Shown: positions 1 through 8,067, counted from the stretch's first letter. The stretch is 64,000 nt of DNA from CAVQFO01 sp963711725 (GCA_963711725.1 CAVQFO010000033.1:1-64000); one strand, 5' to 3'. Translations and numbers: made by a program. Notes: a model not told the origin generated them from the letters alone.

Positions 1-595
1 TTCTTTAGAGTGATACTGAAGGACGATTTCACCCTTTGTTAATCTCTCCGTCCAATACTTGCCTACTAGCTTTTGCTTAGGCTTTTCAATGATCTTAAAC
101 ACTGCCGTTCCATCATGCGGAATACTCCGCTCATTCAAACTTAATCTGGGCTTGCTAGTATACGAATATGCTATGTTTTTAATTTGTCGATCTGGTTCGA
201 TAAGAAAGCCCTCAGAATATGAAGAGCTTTCCATTTCACCCGTACGCATCATGCAATGAATGTGAAAGAAAGACTGATTTACTGTGAGCATTACGGGTAT
301 GGGAGGTGGCTTTTCTCCTGTTTCTGGATTCTTCCAATCGGAGTATATAAAACCCACCCAACTTCCATTTAAATTAGGAAAAGGAACAAGCCACCCTCTA
401 AATATTTTAAGTTTCCAGCCCCATTTGACAAATACTGCAACTACTAAAAGATCAATAGTTACAACCTTTGGAAAGCCCAAAGAAATCTTTTACCTTTGAC
501 AAATCAAGGCCGCTAAAGTAAGCGAGCGAAAACCAAGCAACTGCTGAGATTCCGACCAGCAGATACAACGAACTTTTAATTGTCACGTTACGCAT
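1..595 (-). CDS. Cap15-like 2TM/beta-barrel CBASS effector, frameshifted, cut by window edge
   Basis: My own translation: an ATG at 595 overlaps the stop of the upstream CD-NTase (TAATG). Frame 1 gives a hydrophobic N-terminus (LYLLVGISAVAWFSLAYF) and stops at 452. The frame one base on continues from about 480 to the window edge with no stop: a second hydrophobic segment (VVTIDLLVVAVFV), then a beta-rich domain containing LNGSWVGFIYSDW, IPVMLTVNQSFF and IAYSYTSKP. Two TM helices followed by this W-x-G...SDW barrel is the layout of the SMODS-associated 2TM-beta (Cap15) family, known to damage membranes when activated by a cyclic nucleotide. Removing one T from the run at 479-481 reads DFLGFPKVVTID and fuses both parts into about 198 residues, near full family length. 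Either a real frameshift or a sequencing indel. Family call rests on pattern recognition, not a search. Confidence 0.72.
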
Positions 596-1470
596 TATTT
601 GAATCCAAAGTAGTTCCACGCCGCTTTAGCAAACTCACGACCATCCTCGCGAGTCCATTTTTGATTTGGGTGAAACAGGAAAACGCACTCACTCACCTCA
701 AACCAGCGGCCAGAGGTCGGCTCATCACCTTGAAGGTTATTCCAAATATGCAAAAGCATGGCCCGTAGACACGCTGTCCATGTTGGGTGAGAAAACGCAT
801 GGTCTGGGCAATTGTACGCTAGGCACTCCATGAAAAATGACGGCAACTCACGAAATGTGCCATCTTGTGCCATCGCATTTTCAACTCGCTTTAATAGACG
901 CGCACCTTTTTTATAGGCATATCCGGTTCGATTATTCTTTGCTGTACCATTTTCCTTTTGTTGAACTGGATAGTTAACGATGCTACTGCCATCAGTTTTG
1001 AATATTTTTGTTCCATCTCTCGATCCATGGTTCATGTAGTAGCGATAGCTAAAGCATGGAACTACATCGGCATCTACGCGTGCTGAGTTAGAATTTATCT
1101 GTATCGCGGTAGATCCCGAAGAATCTACTTGCCCCGGAAATTTTGTTTTCATAGCAGCAAGAAGCTCTGCTCTTAACTTTTCTGGAGTCCAAATTCCCTC
1201 ATATGAGCCACTAGGCGGATGATTGCCTTTTTCAGATTCCCCCCAATATCGACATTCCGTGCACTCCACTGCTATGTCTACATCACTATCTGCCCGCACA
1301 TTAGTATTGTTAGCGTAAGACCCCTTCGCAAAAACCTTCAATGAACAATTATTGAATGGTTCATGTGCATCTATCGCTTCGCGAATCATCCGCTCCGTTC
1401 TATCTTGCTTATCCTTCTCCGTGTCACTAGAAGGGCCTGTCCATCCAGACAACTTATCTTCCAAACTCAT
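595..1470 (-). CDS. CD-NTase (cGAS/DncV-like nucleotidyltransferase) of a CBASS system
   Basis: A 291-residue nucleotidyltransferase. The catalytic signature is present: G50-S51 followed by D63 and D65 (SDVDIAVE), with the third acidic strand at D133/D135 (RVDADVVPC). These are the metal-binding residues of SMODS-type CD-NTases, which make cyclic di- or trinucleotides on phage infection. The next gene overlaps by one base and looks like a Cap15 effector, so the pair is a minimal type I CBASS; no Cap2/Cap3, HORMA or TRIP13 gene is visible before the window edge. ATG at 1470 has AGGA at 1477-1480. The gene is clearly AT-richer than the chromosome to its right and starts only 23 nt from the presumed integron junction, which fits a gene cassette. 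The clade and the nucleotide product cannot be assigned from sequence alone. Confidence 0.88.
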   Translation of the reverse strand: MSLEDKLSGWTGPSSDTEKDKQDRTERMIREAIDAHEPFNNCSLKVFAKGSYANNTNVRADSDVDIAVECTECRYWGESEKGNHPPSGSYEGIWTPEKLRAELLAAMKTKFPGQVDSSGSTAIQINSNSARVDADVVPCFSYRYYMNHGSRDGTKIFKTDGSSIVNYPVQQKENGTAKNNRTGYAYKKGARLLKRVENAMAQDGTFRELPSFFMECLAYNCPDHAFSHPTWTACLRAMLLHIWNNLQGDEPTSGRWFEVSECVFLFHPNQKWTREDGREFAKAAWNYFGFK

Positions 1471-1487
1471 TGCTCATCCTTTTAAAA

Positions 1488-1660
1488 CGCTAACAGTTAA
1501 TCAACGGAAAAATTCCGTGTTTAAACACGGAAACTTTCCGGATATCACCAATATCACGGCGAAGGCTTCGCCCTCGCTTTGAGTTACAAAACCACAAAAC
1601 ACCAGCAAATACAACGACTCTACGTTCCGTCTCTCTCGCCAAAACCGGCCACCACTTTTG
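1488..1660 (-). other. putative attI recombination region and cassette junction of the integron
   Basis: Between the divergent integrase and the first minus-strand gene. On the minus strand a GTTAGCG core (1488-1494) would place the cut after the G, so the cassette would begin at 1493 and its ORF 23 nt later, a typical leader length. The last two bases deviate from the GTTRRRY simple-site consensus, so the exact junction is uncertain. A matching attC at the far end of the cassette would lie outside the window. I see no convincing minus-strand cassette promoter; TTGTAT...TTTTGT near 1590-1615 is weak. Confidence 0.5.
1505..1540. repeat. 36-bp near-perfect palindrome in the attI/leader region
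   Basis: Two 18-base arms meet without a loop (1505-1522 and 1523-1540), pairing at 16 of 18 positions. The central 20 bases (1513-1532) are a perfect palindrome centred on GTTTAAAC. No T-tract follows on either strand, so it is not an ordinary terminator. It lies between the integrase and the first cassette gene, where it could be a protein-binding site or a cruciform. Confidence 0.85.
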
Positions 1661-1689
1661 CGGAAAGGCGGAAATGGCATATTCGCCGC

Positions 1690-1718
1690 TTGATCCGGGG
1701 TATCTGCCAAGGTACTGT
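1690..1718 (+). promoter_or_regulatory. predicted sigma70 promoter of intI
   Basis: TTGATC (1690-1695), a 17-bp spacer, and TACTGT (1713-1718). The -10 overlaps the LexA box, as expected for an SOS-repressed integrase promoter. Transcription would start near 1725, leaving a leader of about 27 nt that holds the ribosome binding site. Confidence 0.6.
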
Positions 1719-1732
1719 ATGCGTGTACAGCT
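1713..1732 (+). promoter_or_regulatory. LexA (SOS) box upstream of intI
   Basis: TACTGTATGCGTGTACAG contains the CTGT-N8-ACAG core at 1715-1730, a full match to the gammaproteobacterial LexA consensus. LexA control of integron integrases is established. The site overlaps the predicted -10 and shows that the longer reading frame starting at 1674 is not the real gene start. Confidence 0.88.
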
Positions 1733-1736
1733 TTCC

Positions 1737-1754
1737 AAGGAGGGCAAAGCCTTG
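1737..1754 (+). promoter_or_regulatory. ribosome binding site fixing the TTG start of intI
   Basis: AAGGAGGG (1737-1744) is a near-perfect Shine-Dalgarno 7 nt before an in-frame TTG at 1752. No comparable site precedes the ATG at 1674 or the ATG within the LexA box region. Confidence 0.8.
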
Positions 1755-2723
1755 AGCGATCAATCATCTCCGTTTCTCCGCACCGTCCGGGACGCCATTC
1801 GTGTTCGCCACTACAGCATCAGGACGGAGCGGGCCTACCTACGCTGGGTCAGGCAGTTCATTCTCTTCCACGATAAGCGCCATCCGGCCGATATGGGCGG
1901 ATCGGAGGTGGCGGCGTTCCTGACGTATCTCGCGGTCGTGCGCGGGGTTGCGCCGGCGACTCAGAACCAGGCCCTCAACGCGCTGGTGTTTCTCTACGAT
2001 GCGGTGCTCGATCGCCCGCTCGGCGACATTCGGGGTATCGTTCGCGCGAAACCCAAAGAGAAACTGCCCGTGGTTCTAACGATGGACGAGGTTCGAGCGG
2101 TGTTGACGCGCCTCTCGGGCATTCATTGGTTGATTGCGTGCATTCAATATGGTTCGGGCTTGAGGCTCATGGAGAGCGTTCGGCTCCGGGTGAAGGACCT
2201 GGACTTCACGCACCGTGCGATCTTCGTGCGAAATGGAAAAGGCGGCAAGGATCGCGTGGTGACGCTGCCCGAACCCCTGATCACTCCGCTTCGGCGCCAT
2301 TTGCAGGGGCGCCGTAATCTTTTTGATCAGGACTTGGCGGCCAACGTCGCGACGGTCTACCTGCCGTATGCGCTGGCGCGCAAATACCCGAGCGCACCTA
2401 CGGAGTGGGCGTGGCAATACGTCTTCCCATCCGGGCGAACCAGTGAGGACCCGCGTTCGGGGCAGGAACGGCGGCACCACATAGACGAAAGCACCGTGCA
2501 GAAGGCAGTCAAGAACGCCGTTCGCGCAGCCGGTATCGAAAAACCCGCCAGCTGCCACACCCTGCGCCACTCTTTCGCCACTCACCTCCTGGAACGGGGC
2601 GCCGACATCCGCACGGTGCAGGAGCAGTTGGGCCATGCGGATCTGCGGACGACGCAGATTTACACGCATGTGATTCAGCGGGGTGGGATGGCGGTTCGCA
2701 GTCCGTTGGAGGGGGTGGTTTGA
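1752..2723 (+). CDS. intI: integron integrase (tyrosine recombinase, IntI family)
   Basis: A 323-residue tyrosine recombinase, counted from the TTG. Catalytic residues are R138 (GLRLME), H269 and R272 (HTLRHSF), H295 (LGHADL) and Y304 (QIYTHV). All are offset by the same eight residues from the IntI1 positions I recall (R146, H277, R280, H303, Y312). The IntI-specific insertion is present at about residues 207-227 (LARKYPSAPTEWAWQYVFPS), which separates IntI from XerC/D. It inserts and excises gene cassettes at attI. It is read away from the minus-strand CBASS pair, the normal arrangement of integrase and cassette array. Expression should be SOS-dependent through the LexA box just upstream. 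The gene is intact, so the integron may be active. Confidence 0.96.
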   Translation: MSDQSSPFLRTVRDAIRVRHYSIRTERAYLRWVRQFILFHDKRHPADMGGSEVAAFLTYLAVVRGVAPATQNQALNALVFLYDAVLDRPLGDIRGIVRAKPKEKLPVVLTMDEVRAVLTRLSGIHWLIACIQYGSGLRLMESVRLRVKDLDFTHRAIFVRNGKGGKDRVVTLPEPLITPLRRHLQGRRNLFDQDLAANVATVYLPYALARKYPSAPTEWAWQYVFPSGRTSEDPRSGQERRHHIDESTVQKAVKNAVRAAGIEKPASCHTLRHSFATHLLERGADIRTVQEQLGHADLRTTQIYTHVIQRGGMAVRSPLEGVV

Positions 2724-2759
2724 GGTGTGTTGTTCGGATGGTGGTTGCTGATCTGGGGG

Positions 2760-2837
<78 letters not shown>

Positions 2838-2857
2838 CGAAGGGGCGTTTGGCTTTT

Positions 2858-2883
2858 GTCGGATTACGCTTCGCTAATCCGAC
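2858..2883. repeat. palindromic repeat (GTCGGATTA-GCTTCG-TAATCCGAC type)
   Basis: Inverted arms GTCGGATTA and TAATCCGAC around a short loop. The same element recurs at 25035-25060 and a sister form (GTTGGGTTA) at 24985-25010. This copy overlaps the 3' end of the CinA-like gene and supplies its stop codon. Confidence 0.85.
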
Positions 2884-3656
2884 CTACATCTCATTTTTGC
2901 ATTTGGGGCCCATTCGAAGCCCATTTCGTCCAGGCGGGATTTCAGTTTTTCCATGGCCTCCCCTACTTGATGGGATTCGCCGCGGAAGGCCAGTTCCAGT
3001 TCGAAGCCGCGTGATTGGCTGCTGGGCAGGCAGGACATGCGCAGGTCCGGGTAGCGTTGGACGAAATCCTCCATGGTGGGGATGACGTCGCTTTCCTTGG
3101 CGCCCCAGACGGTGATGGCCTGTTCGGAGCGCACGCCGGGGGCGTGGAGATCGGCGTAGAGGTTGTCCAGCACCCACTCCACCATGGGCCAGGCCATGTT
3201 GGGGAAGCCGGGGACGAAGTGGTGGCGGCGGAGCGTGAAGCCGGGGACGCGGTTGACGGGATTGGGGATCAGGTCGCTGCCCTGGGGGAACTCCACCAGG
3301 CGCCGGCGCTGGGCCGTGAGTTCGTCGCCGAATCGATCTTCGAGGATACGCACGCCCTCCGGGTGAGGTTCCAGTTCGACGCCGGTGGCGGCCGCGGCGC
3401 ATTGGCGGGTGCGGTCGTCCGGGGTGGCGCCGATGCCGCCGAAGCTGAAGACGATGTCGTCGGTGGCGAAGGTCTCGCGCAGGGTGCGGGTGATGAGATC
3501 GGCGTCGTCGCTCACGATCCGGGCCCAGGACAGCTCCAGGCCGCGCTGATCCAGCAGATCGATGACGGTGGCGAAATGCTTGTCCTTGCGCTTTCCGGAC
3601 AGGATTTCGTCGCCGATGATGATCAGGCCGATTCCGGGTGCGGATGCGTTGCTCAC
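2874..3656 (-). CDS. CinA-like molybdopterin-binding (MoCF) domain protein
   Basis: A 260-residue protein from a GTG at 3656 that overlaps the stop of the RND gene (GTGA). The N-terminus (GIGLIIIGDEILSGKRKDKH) and SFGGIGATPDD are the signatures of the MoaB/Mog-like fold found in the CinA N-terminal half (COG1058). The C-terminal amidohydrolase (PncC) half is absent, as in the stand-alone proteobacterial form. The substrate is not known from sequence; a role in nucleotide or cofactor repair is suggested for relatives. The last residues (RCRSD) are encoded inside a palindromic repeat, so the natural C-terminus may have been altered. Translational coupling to the efflux pump is positional and need not mean a shared function. 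Confidence 0.85.
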   Translation of the reverse strand: MSNASAPGIGLIIIGDEILSGKRKDKHFATVIDLLDQRGLELSWARIVSDDADLITRTLRETFATDDIVFSFGGIGATPDDRTRQCAAAATGVELEPHPEGVRILEDRFGDELTAQRRRLVEFPQGSDLIPNPVNRVPGFTLRRHHFVPGFPNMAWPMVEWVLDNLYADLHAPGVRSEQAITVWGAKESDVIPTMEDFVQRYPDLRMSCLPSSQSRGFELELAFRGESHQVGEAMEKLKSRLDEMGFEWAPNAKMRCRSD

Positions 3657-6600
3657 CGGGTGTCTTCCTCCGCCTCCAGTTGCCGCAGCGTGCGGTGCCG
3701 CGGGCTGAATTTGCCTTTGAGCCAGCCCGCGAAGTCCTCGTGGATGGACAACATTGCGGGCACCATGAACAACACCAGCAGCGTGGTCCCCGCCAGGCCG
3801 AAGGTAATGGATACGGCCATGGGGATCAGGAACTGCGCCTGCAGCGATGTCTCGAACAGCAGGGGCAGCAGCCCGCCGATGGTGGTCAGCGAGGTGAGCA
3901 GCACGGCGCGAAGCCGCAGCCGCGCCGCATCCACCAGCGCATCGTCCACGCTGTGGCCGTCCCGGCGCAAGTGCTTGAAGAACGTCACCAGGACGATGGA
4001 ATCGTTCACCACGATGCCGGTCAGGCCGAACAGCCCGAACAGGGACAATATGGTGACGTCCAGCCCCATAAGCCAATGCCCCAGGAAGGCGCCGATGAGC
4101 CCGAAGGGAATCACGGCCATGACCACCAGCGGCCAGCCGTAGGAGCCGAACACCCAGGCGAGGATCAGGTAGATCAGCGCCAGGGCCAGCACCAGCCCGC
4201 CTTCCATGTCCGACAGGGTTTGCGCCTGATCCTCGGCGCGGCCGGCGAAATCCGTCTTGACGCCGTATTGGGTGCGCAGTTCGGGCAGCTTGGAGGCCTG
4301 CAGGGAGGCGAGAATGCGATTGGCGTTGTTGACGCGGGTATCCACGTCGGCGGTGACGTGCACGGCCAGGCGGCCGTCGGTGTGGCGCAGCGTCTCGAAG
4401 CCCCGGCGGCTGGTGAGGTCCACGACGCTGGTCAGCGGGGCCTTGCCGCCGCCGGGCAGCTCCAGTTCGAAGTCGTTGAGCCGGCCCAGGAAGCGGGTCT
4501 GGGACTCGGGCAGGCGTACGCGCAGTTCGATTTCGTTCTGGCCGTCCTGATAGATCTGGGCCAGATAGCCGCTGAAGGCATCGCGAAGCTGGCGGCCCAC
4601 GGCGGCGGTGGTCAGCCCCAGGGTGCGGGCCTCGGGTTTGAGGTGGTAGATCCACTGCTCCTGGCCGTAGGGCAGATCGTCTTCCACGGCGCTGACGCCG
4701 GGATAGCGCTGCAAGGCGTTCTGCAGCGCCTCGGAGGCCTGTTTCAGCCGGTTGACGTCGGCGCCGGTGAGTTCCACGTCGATGGGGCTGCCGGGCGGGC
4801 CCTGTTCCGGCTCCTTGATGACCAGGTTCTCCAGGCCCGGCGGCCGGGGGATGTGAGCCTTCCAGTAGCGGATGAAATCGGCGTTGCGCACGTCGCGGGC
4901 ATCCGGCGAGACCAGCTCGGCGAACACGGCGCCGTAGTGCTCGCCGTACTGGATCAGCCGGGGATCGGCGTCGAAGGTGCTGCCGGCGCGGCTGACCCGG
5001 TTGACGATCAGATCGCCGCCGAAATGCTTGTTGGTGGCCTGCAGCGCGGCATCCACCTTGTCCAGATACTGCTCCACCCGCTCGCGGGGCGTGCCGGCCA
5101 CGAAGTGCACGTTGGCGTAGAGCAGATTGCCCTCCACGCCCTGGAAGAAGGTGAAGGGAAGCCGCCCGCCGATCAGCAGGCCGAAGGCCATGATGAGCAT
5201 GGCCACGGCGATGGACAGCGTCACCCAGCGGTATTCCACGGACAGGCGCACCCAGCGCCGGAATGGGCCGTCGCGGAAGTTGTTGAAGGCGCGGTCGATG
5301 CGGTGGCGCAGCCCGCCGGCCCGGGCGTGGTGCATGTGCAGGAACGAGGCGCGCAGGTGCCCGGGCAGCACGAAGAACGCCTCCACCAGCGAGGCGAATA
5401 TCACGCAAATCGCCACCAGCGGGATGTCGTAGAGCACCTGGCCGATGATGCCGCCGATCATCATCAACGGCAGGAAGGCGGCGATGGTGGTCAGCGAGGA
5501 CGACATCACCGGCGCCAGCATGCGCCGCGCCCCGCCTTCGGCGGCTTCGATCGCGCGTTCGCCCTGTTCATAGTGGGCCAGGGCGTCCTCGCCCACCACG
5601 ATGGCGTCGTCGACGATAATGCCCAGCGTCATGATCAGCGCGAACAGGCTGATCATGTTGATACTGCCGCCGACCCCGTAAAGCACCGCCAGCGCCGCCA
5701 GGAACGAGGCTGGAATCCCCATGGCCACCCAGAACGCCACCCGGCCGTTGAGAAACAGGAACAGGATGGCCACCACCAGCAACAGGCCGGTGGCGCCGTT
5801 TTTCAGCAGCAGTTCGATGCGGTCGCGGATATAGGTCCAGCGCTGGTCGTAGACCTTCAACGAAATCCCTTTGGGCAGTGTCGGGCGAGCGTCCTTGAGC
5901 CAGGCGTCCAGGGTCTCGGCGGCGGTCAGCGCGTTTTCGTTCTCGCCCCGCTGGAGCAGCATCTCGATGGCCGGGTGATCGCCCTGGCTCATCAACAGCT
6001 CGGTATCCCGCGGCCGCAGCTTCACCTGGGCGATATCGCCGAGCCGGTGGACGGTGCCCTGCGCGTCCACGCCCACGGGCAGGCGGCGGAACTCATCGGC
6101 CTGGCGGCGCTGGCCCAGGCCGCGAAGCTGGCGGGAGACGTCGGCGGAGCCGGCTTCGCCGGCGGGCACGTCCTGGGTCTCCGAGGCAATGCGCTGGCCC
6201 AGGGTCTGAAGCGAGATGCCGAGCTCGCCCAGATGGGCGTTGGGCACGTCCACGTCCATCTCCTGGGCGGGCAGGCCCAACAGCGTGACCTTGGACACCC
6301 CTCGATCCAGCAATTGATCCCGCAGATCCCGGGACAGCCGTCGCAGTTCGTGGCGGGGCACGTCGCCGGTAATCAGAACTCGGGCTATGGGGGTGTAGTC
6401 GGTGACCCGAATCACCTGCGGATCTTCCGAGTTCTCCGGCAGGTTGCGCACCCGGGATATGCGCTCCTTGACGTTATCCAGCGCCCCGCCCATGTCGGTG
6501 CCTTCCTTGAACTCGATGCTTATGGTCGAAAGCCCCTCCCGGGAGGTGGAGTTCATGTGCTTGATGCCGTCGATATCCCGCAGCTCGTCCTCCAGGGGCG

Positions 6601-6808
6601 TGGTGATGGCCTCTTCCACGTCCTCGGCGGCGGCGCCGCGCCACTCCACGCGCACGTTGATGGTGCCCACGTCGAAATCCGGGAAGAACTGCACGTTGAG
6701 ACGGCTCAGGGCATAGAGCCCGGCAACGAACATGATCAGCATGAACAGGTTGGCCGCCACGTCGTGGCGGGCGAAGGCGCTGAGCAGGTTCGAGGGCCGG
6801 CCGTTCAT
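3653..6808 (-). CDS. RND (AcrB/HAE1-type) efflux permease
   Basis: A 1051-residue inner-membrane proton-driven pump with the duplicated RND layout: TM1, a large periplasmic porter loop, TM2-7, a second loop and TM8-12. The TM4 motif GIIVDDAIVVGEDA carries the acidic pair used in proton relay (around residue 400). The TM10 segment GIVVNDSIVLVTFF has Asn where AcrB has its relay Lys (my alignment by eye). It overlaps the adaptor gene upstream by 4 nt (ATGA), so both are co-translated. No TolC-type outer-membrane channel is nearby, so one must be shared from elsewhere. No TetR or MarR regulator is adjacent. The substrate range cannot be read from sequence. Confidence 0.95.
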   Translation of the reverse strand: MNGRPSNLLSAFARHDVAANLFMLIMFVAGLYALSRLNVQFFPDFDVGTINVRVEWRGAAAEDVEEAITTPLEDELRDIDGIKHMNSTSREGLSTISIEFKEGTDMGGALDNVKERISRVRNLPENSEDPQVIRVTDYTPIARVLITGDVPRHELRRLSRDLRDQLLDRGVSKVTLLGLPAQEMDVDVPNAHLGELGISLQTLGQRIASETQDVPAGEAGSADVSRQLRGLGQRRQADEFRRLPVGVDAQGTVHRLGDIAQVKLRPRDTELLMSQGDHPAIEMLLQRGENENALTAAETLDAWLKDARPTLPKGISLKVYDQRWTYIRDRIELLLKNGATGLLLVVAILFLFLNGRVAFWVAMGIPASFLAALAVLYGVGGSINMISLFALIMTLGIIVDDAIVVGEDALAHYEQGERAIEAAEGGARRMLAPVMSSSLTTIAAFLPLMMIGGIIGQVLYDIPLVAICVIFASLVEAFFVLPGHLRASFLHMHHARAGGLRHRIDRAFNNFRDGPFRRWVRLSVEYRWVTLSIAVAMLIMAFGLLIGGRLPFTFFQGVEGNLLYANVHFVAGTPRERVEQYLDKVDAALQATNKHFGGDLIVNRVSRAGSTFDADPRLIQYGEHYGAVFAELVSPDARDVRNADFIRYWKAHIPRPPGLENLVIKEPEQGPPGSPIDVELTGADVNRLKQASEALQNALQRYPGVSAVEDDLPYGQEQWIYHLKPEARTLGLTTAAVGRQLRDAFSGYLAQIYQDGQNEIELRVRLPESQTRFLGRLNDFELELPGGGKAPLTSVVDLTSRRGFETLRHTDGRLAVHVTADVDTRVNNANRILASLQASKLPELRTQYGVKTDFAGRAEDQAQTLSDMEGGLVLALALIYLILAWVFGSYGWPLVVMAVIPFGLIGAFLGHWLMGLDVTILSLFGLFGLTGIVVNDSIVLVTFFKHLRRDGHSVDDALVDAARLRLRAVLLTSLTTIGGLLPLLFETSLQAQFLIPMAVSITFGLAGTTLLVLFMVPAMLSIHEDFAGWLKGKFSPRHRTLRQLEAEEDTR

Positions 6809-8067
6809 TTGCCCTCCTTCGTTGAGGCCTCCTGCACGCGCAGCCCGTCCATGGCGCGGGGAATCTGGGTGGCGATGATGCGGTCCCCGTCGCGCAGTTC
6901 GGGGGAACGGACCAGCGCCAGGCGTTCGCCCGAATCGCCCACCTGATCGCCCACGTGTTCGACCGCGACGCCCTCCATGCGCCCGTCCACCATCCGGTAG
7001 ATGCGATCGCGGCCATAAAGCGCCTGATAGGGCACCGCCACCACGTGCGGCTGGGCCGGCAGGGAAAGCTCCACGGTCACGAACCGCCCCAGAACCAGAT
7101 CCGGGTGGCTGCCGCGCACCGCGAACAAGCCCTGTACGCCGGCCTGGCCCTTGGCGGAACTGCCCGCCAGGCGGTCCAGGACCAATTGCAGATGAACCCC
7201 ATCCGCGCTGCCCGTGGCCGTGAGCGGGCGGCCGTTTTCAAGGGATTGGCTGACGATTGGGTAGTGGCCGCTGGGAATGGGCGCGCGCACTTCCAGCGCC
7301 GAGGTGTCGTACACGGAAACCACGGGCTGGCCCGGCGCCACCCGTTCGCCTTCGGCAACCTGGACCTTGGCAACACGACCGTCGAAGGGCGCGCGGATCA
7401 CGGTATGCTCCAGATCCGAACGGGCCTGCTCCAGCGCGGCCTGGGCCGCTTCACGCTGGGCCTTGAGATCCGCCACGCGGCTTGTATAGCTGTTCACCGA
7501 CAGCTCCCGGCTGGTGACGGCAAGCCGGCGCTGTTCCACCGCCTGACGGGCGGAATCCACCTGCTGCTGGGAGGCCGCGCCGCGCTTGCGCAGGCTCTGG
7601 ATGCGATCCAGCTCCTTGTTGGCGAGCTCAAGGAGGCGGCGTTCGCTCTCCAGCGACGCCTGGTCGGCCTTGTGGCGCTGGTTCTCCAACCGGATCTGGG
7701 CATCCAGACGCTCCACCTGGGCGCCTCGCTGGCGCAGGGCGCGCTCCAGATCGTCCCGGACCAGGCGCACCAATACCTGGCCCTGCTTCACCCGCTGCCC
7801 TTCCAGCACCGGCGTCTCCCGCACTTCCGCCGCGACGGCGGCTTCCACCGTGCTGGAACGCTTGGATTCCAGGTGGCCGTACAAGGTGAGCTGGGGCGAA
7901 CGGCTGGCCGGGTGCGCGGTAACGAGCTTCACCGGCGAAACCGGCTCCTTGGGCTTTTCGACGGGGGTTTCGGGGCGGGTGGCGATCAACGCCCCCACCA
8001 CCGCCACGGCGGCGGCGAGCACGACAAGCGGAAGCAGTCCCTTGAGCAGTTTCCTGCGATCGGCCAT
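6805..8067 (-). CDS. RND periplasmic adaptor (membrane fusion protein, HlyD/AcrA-like)
   Basis: 420 residues. An N-terminal membrane anchor (residues about 7-28, LLKGLLPLVVLAAAVAVVGA) has no lipobox cysteine. A lipoyl half (VEGQRVKQGQVLVRL region) follows, then a long alpha-helical hairpin rich in Q/E/R/A (about 105-225), the second lipoyl half (VIRAPFDGRVAKVQVAEGERV), a beta-barrel and a membrane-proximal domain. It bridges the RND pump to an outer-membrane channel. It is first in a three-gene minus-strand run with the pump and the CinA-like gene, with a 4-nt overlap to the pump. Confidence 0.93.
   Translation of the reverse strand: MADRRKLLKGLLPLVVLAAAVAVVGALIATRPETPVEKPKEPVSPVKLVTAHPASRSPQLTLYGHLESKRSSTVEAAVAAEVRETPVLEGQRVKQGQVLVRLVRDDLERALRQRGAQVERLDAQIRLENQRHKADQASLESERRLLELANKELDRIQSLRKRGAASQQQVDSARQAVEQRRLAVTSRELSVNSYTSRVADLKAQREAAQAALEQARSDLEHTVIRAPFDGRVAKVQVAEGERVAPGQPVVSVYDTSALEVRAPIPSGHYPIVSQSLENGRPLTATGSADGVHLQLVLDRLAGSSAKGQAGVQGLFAVRGSHPDLVLGRFVTVELSLPAQPHVVAVPYQALYGRDRIYRMVDGRMEGVAVEHVGDQVGDSGERLALVRSPELRDGDRIIATQIPRAMDGLRVQEASTKEGK

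Noticed and set aside
59..499. Two short plus-strand open frames in the first 500 bases
   Set aside because: Both are antisense to the Cap15-like reading frame, which shows a coherent two-TM plus beta-rich protein.
1490..1767. Two minus-strand open frames of 85-88 codons across the attI region
   Set aside because: They run through the LexA box, promoter and palindrome, overlap the intI start antisense, and have no protein-like composition.
2874..5408. 844-codon minus-strand frame containing the CinA-like protein
   Set aside because: Only the part from the GTG at 3656 is protein-like; the upstream 580 codons are an Arg/Pro-rich shadow of the RND gene in another frame.
3638..6946. 1102-codon open frame on the plus strand
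   Set aside because: It lies antisense to the RND permease, which has clear family motifs; the plus frame is a high-GC shadow rich in His, Gln and Gly with no recognisable domain.
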